Origin: Acidimicrobiaceae bacterium
GTDB lineage: Bacteria > Actinomycetota > Acidimicrobiia > Acidimicrobiales > RAAP-2
Length of the DNA stretch: 13,154 nucleotides
Direction of reading: 5' to 3'
Assembly (NCBI GenBank): GCA_003152555.1
Contig: PMAL01000099.1
Span: forward strand, 518-13,671
The position numbers were made by a program, and so were the translations under genes. This document shows positions 12,447-13,154 of this stretch, one piece after another (positions within the stretch are counted from its first letter, which is position 1; each line of letters opens with the position of its first letter). The notes under the pieces are model-generated. The model made no database searches, was not told the DNA's origin, and worked only from the letters and a program-made list of their open reading frames with translations.

Positions 12447-13154
12447 AATTTGGAAATCGCGACGTCGCGGCGTCACGTGAGACGCCCAACGAGTTCGCCA
12501 AAGACCTGTTCGAACCACTACCGCGTCGATATAACTTGCTCGCGTGGTTGCTTTCATTTGGACAGGATCGGCGCTGGCGCGCGGCCATGATCGATCGTGT
12601 GATGGGTTCGGATCCGCGACTGATTCTTGACGTCGCGTGCGGCCCCTGCGCGGTGACCAAGGCGTTGGCCAAGAAGACCAAGGCTCGAATTGTCGGTATC
12701 GATCTCAGCGAAGCCATGTTGCGCATGGGACAGACCAACGTGCATGCGGCGGGGCTGGATGAGCGGATTTCACTGGTGCTGGGCCGCGGCGAGCAACTGC
12801 CCTTCGCTGACGACACATTCGACGCGCTCACCTTCACGTATCTGTTGCGCTACGTCGATGATCCAAAAGCCACGATCGCCGAACTTGTTCGGGTGGTGAA
12901 GCCGGGCGGACCAATCGCGAGCCTCGAGTTCGCGGTGCCGCGTGCACCCGGCTGGCACGCACTGTGGTGGCTTTATACGAGGGCGGTCTTGCCGGTCGGC
13001 GGACTGGTCACGGGCGGCAAGGGTTGGTGGGACGTGGGACGTTTTCTTGGGCCAAGCATCTCCAAGCACTATCGCGCCTACCCGGTGGACTGGACCGTGG
13101 GTGCCTGGGAACACGCCGGCGTCGAACACGTAGAACACCGCTCAATGAGTCTCG
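12443..13154 (+). CDS. UbiE/MenG-like class I SAM-dependent methyltransferase, 3' end off window
   Basis: 237 codons run to the right edge, so the end is missing. The N-terminus FAKDLFEPLPRRYNLLAWLLSFGQDRRWR matches the UbiE/COQ5 family that C-methylates demethylmenaquinone or ubiquinone precursors. SAM motif I is LILDVACGPCAVTKAL, followed by the acidic strand end VGIDLSEAML, then GRGEQLPFADDTFDALTFTYLLRYVDDP and the VRVVKPGGPIASLEFAVP strand. A Trp/Gly-rich segment (residues about 174-200) replaces the usual lid. Acidimicrobiia use menaquinone, so a menaquinone-pathway role is likely but not certain, because this family contains many related methyltransferases and motif I has GPC instead of the usual GTG. 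Translation probably depends on the small ORF that overlaps its start. Confidence 0.85.
   Translation, partial: MKFGNRDVAASRETPNEFAKDLFEPLPRRYNLLAWLLSFGQDRRWRAAMIDRVMGSDPRLILDVACGPCAVTKALAKKTKARIVGIDLSEAMLRMGQTNVHAAGLDERISLVLGRGEQLPFADDTFDALTFTYLLRYVDDPKATIAELVRVVKPGGPIASLEFAVPRAPGWHALWWLYTRAVLPVGGLVTGGKGWWDVGRFLGPSISKHYRAYPVDWTVGAWEHAGVEHVEHRSMSL

Noticed and set aside
11887..12837. A 316-codon minus-strand ORF across the methyltransferase start
   Set aside because: It lies antisense to the SAM methyltransferase and overlaps the membrane protein in another frame. Its composition (Ser/Arg/Pro) is that of a shadow frame.
1..13154. Search by eye for tRNA, rRNA, CRISPR arrays, transposases and phage or defence genes
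   Set aside because: No cloverleaf-like sequence, regularly spaced repeats, transposase or integrase motifs, or defence-gene motifs were seen. A covariance-model search was not possible here.

Overview
The window looks like moderately GC-rich chromosomal DNA of an actinobacterium, most likely of the Acidimicrobiia type. The signs are a SigK-like ECF sigma factor paired with an RskA-like anti-sigma factor, a fused acetyl-CoA carboxylase carboxyltransferase of the AccD3 kind, Pat-like GNAT and Rv0571c-like phosphoribosyltransferase sequences, frequent GTG starts, and several starts that look leaderless. The taxonomic call is inference; no rRNA or other marker gene is present.

Layout. 1-923 (-): a DHA2-type MFS drug exporter cut by the left edge. 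1220-1840 (+): a stand-alone GNAT acetyltransferase. 1878-2209 (+): a phosphoribosyltransferase pseudogene that has lost its middle. 2227-2649 (-): a small eRF1-domain-3-like protein with a His-rich loop. 2650-3340 has no intact gene. It carries gene debris: the 3' end of an AraC-type regulator, the first 19 codons of a VOC/glyoxalase-type protein, and then, starting 2 bp further on, a possible antisense membrane-protein tail. 3341-5530 (-): a PAS-PAS-GGDEF-EAL c-di-GMP protein. 5675-6520 or 6547 (-): a secreted pentapeptide-repeat protein. 6781-7578 (-): exonuclease III. 7744-9083 (+): an ECF sigma/anti-sigma operon. 9313-11154 (+): the fused carboxyltransferase. 11245-11673 (+): Ohr peroxidase. 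11670-12185 (-): an unknown membrane protein converging on Ohr with overlapping stop codons. 12354-12446 (+): a 30-codon ORF coupled to the UbiE/MenG-like methyltransferase at 12443-13154, which is cut by the right edge.

How it fits together. The window is mostly independent housekeeping and stress genes rather than one system. The clearest regulatory unit is the sigma/anti-sigma pair. A match to the mycobacterial SigK promoter consensus lies just upstream of the sigma gene and suggests autoregulation. The 1.8-3.3 kb stretch is a decay zone where at least three gene remnants lie between intact genes. I see no IS element, CRISPR array, tRNA, rRNA or defence system, and no clearly novel multi-gene system. 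The most unusual points are the SigK-like promoter, the coupled small ORF, the mosaic of remnants, and the signal-peptide gene whose best-placed start codon is ATC.
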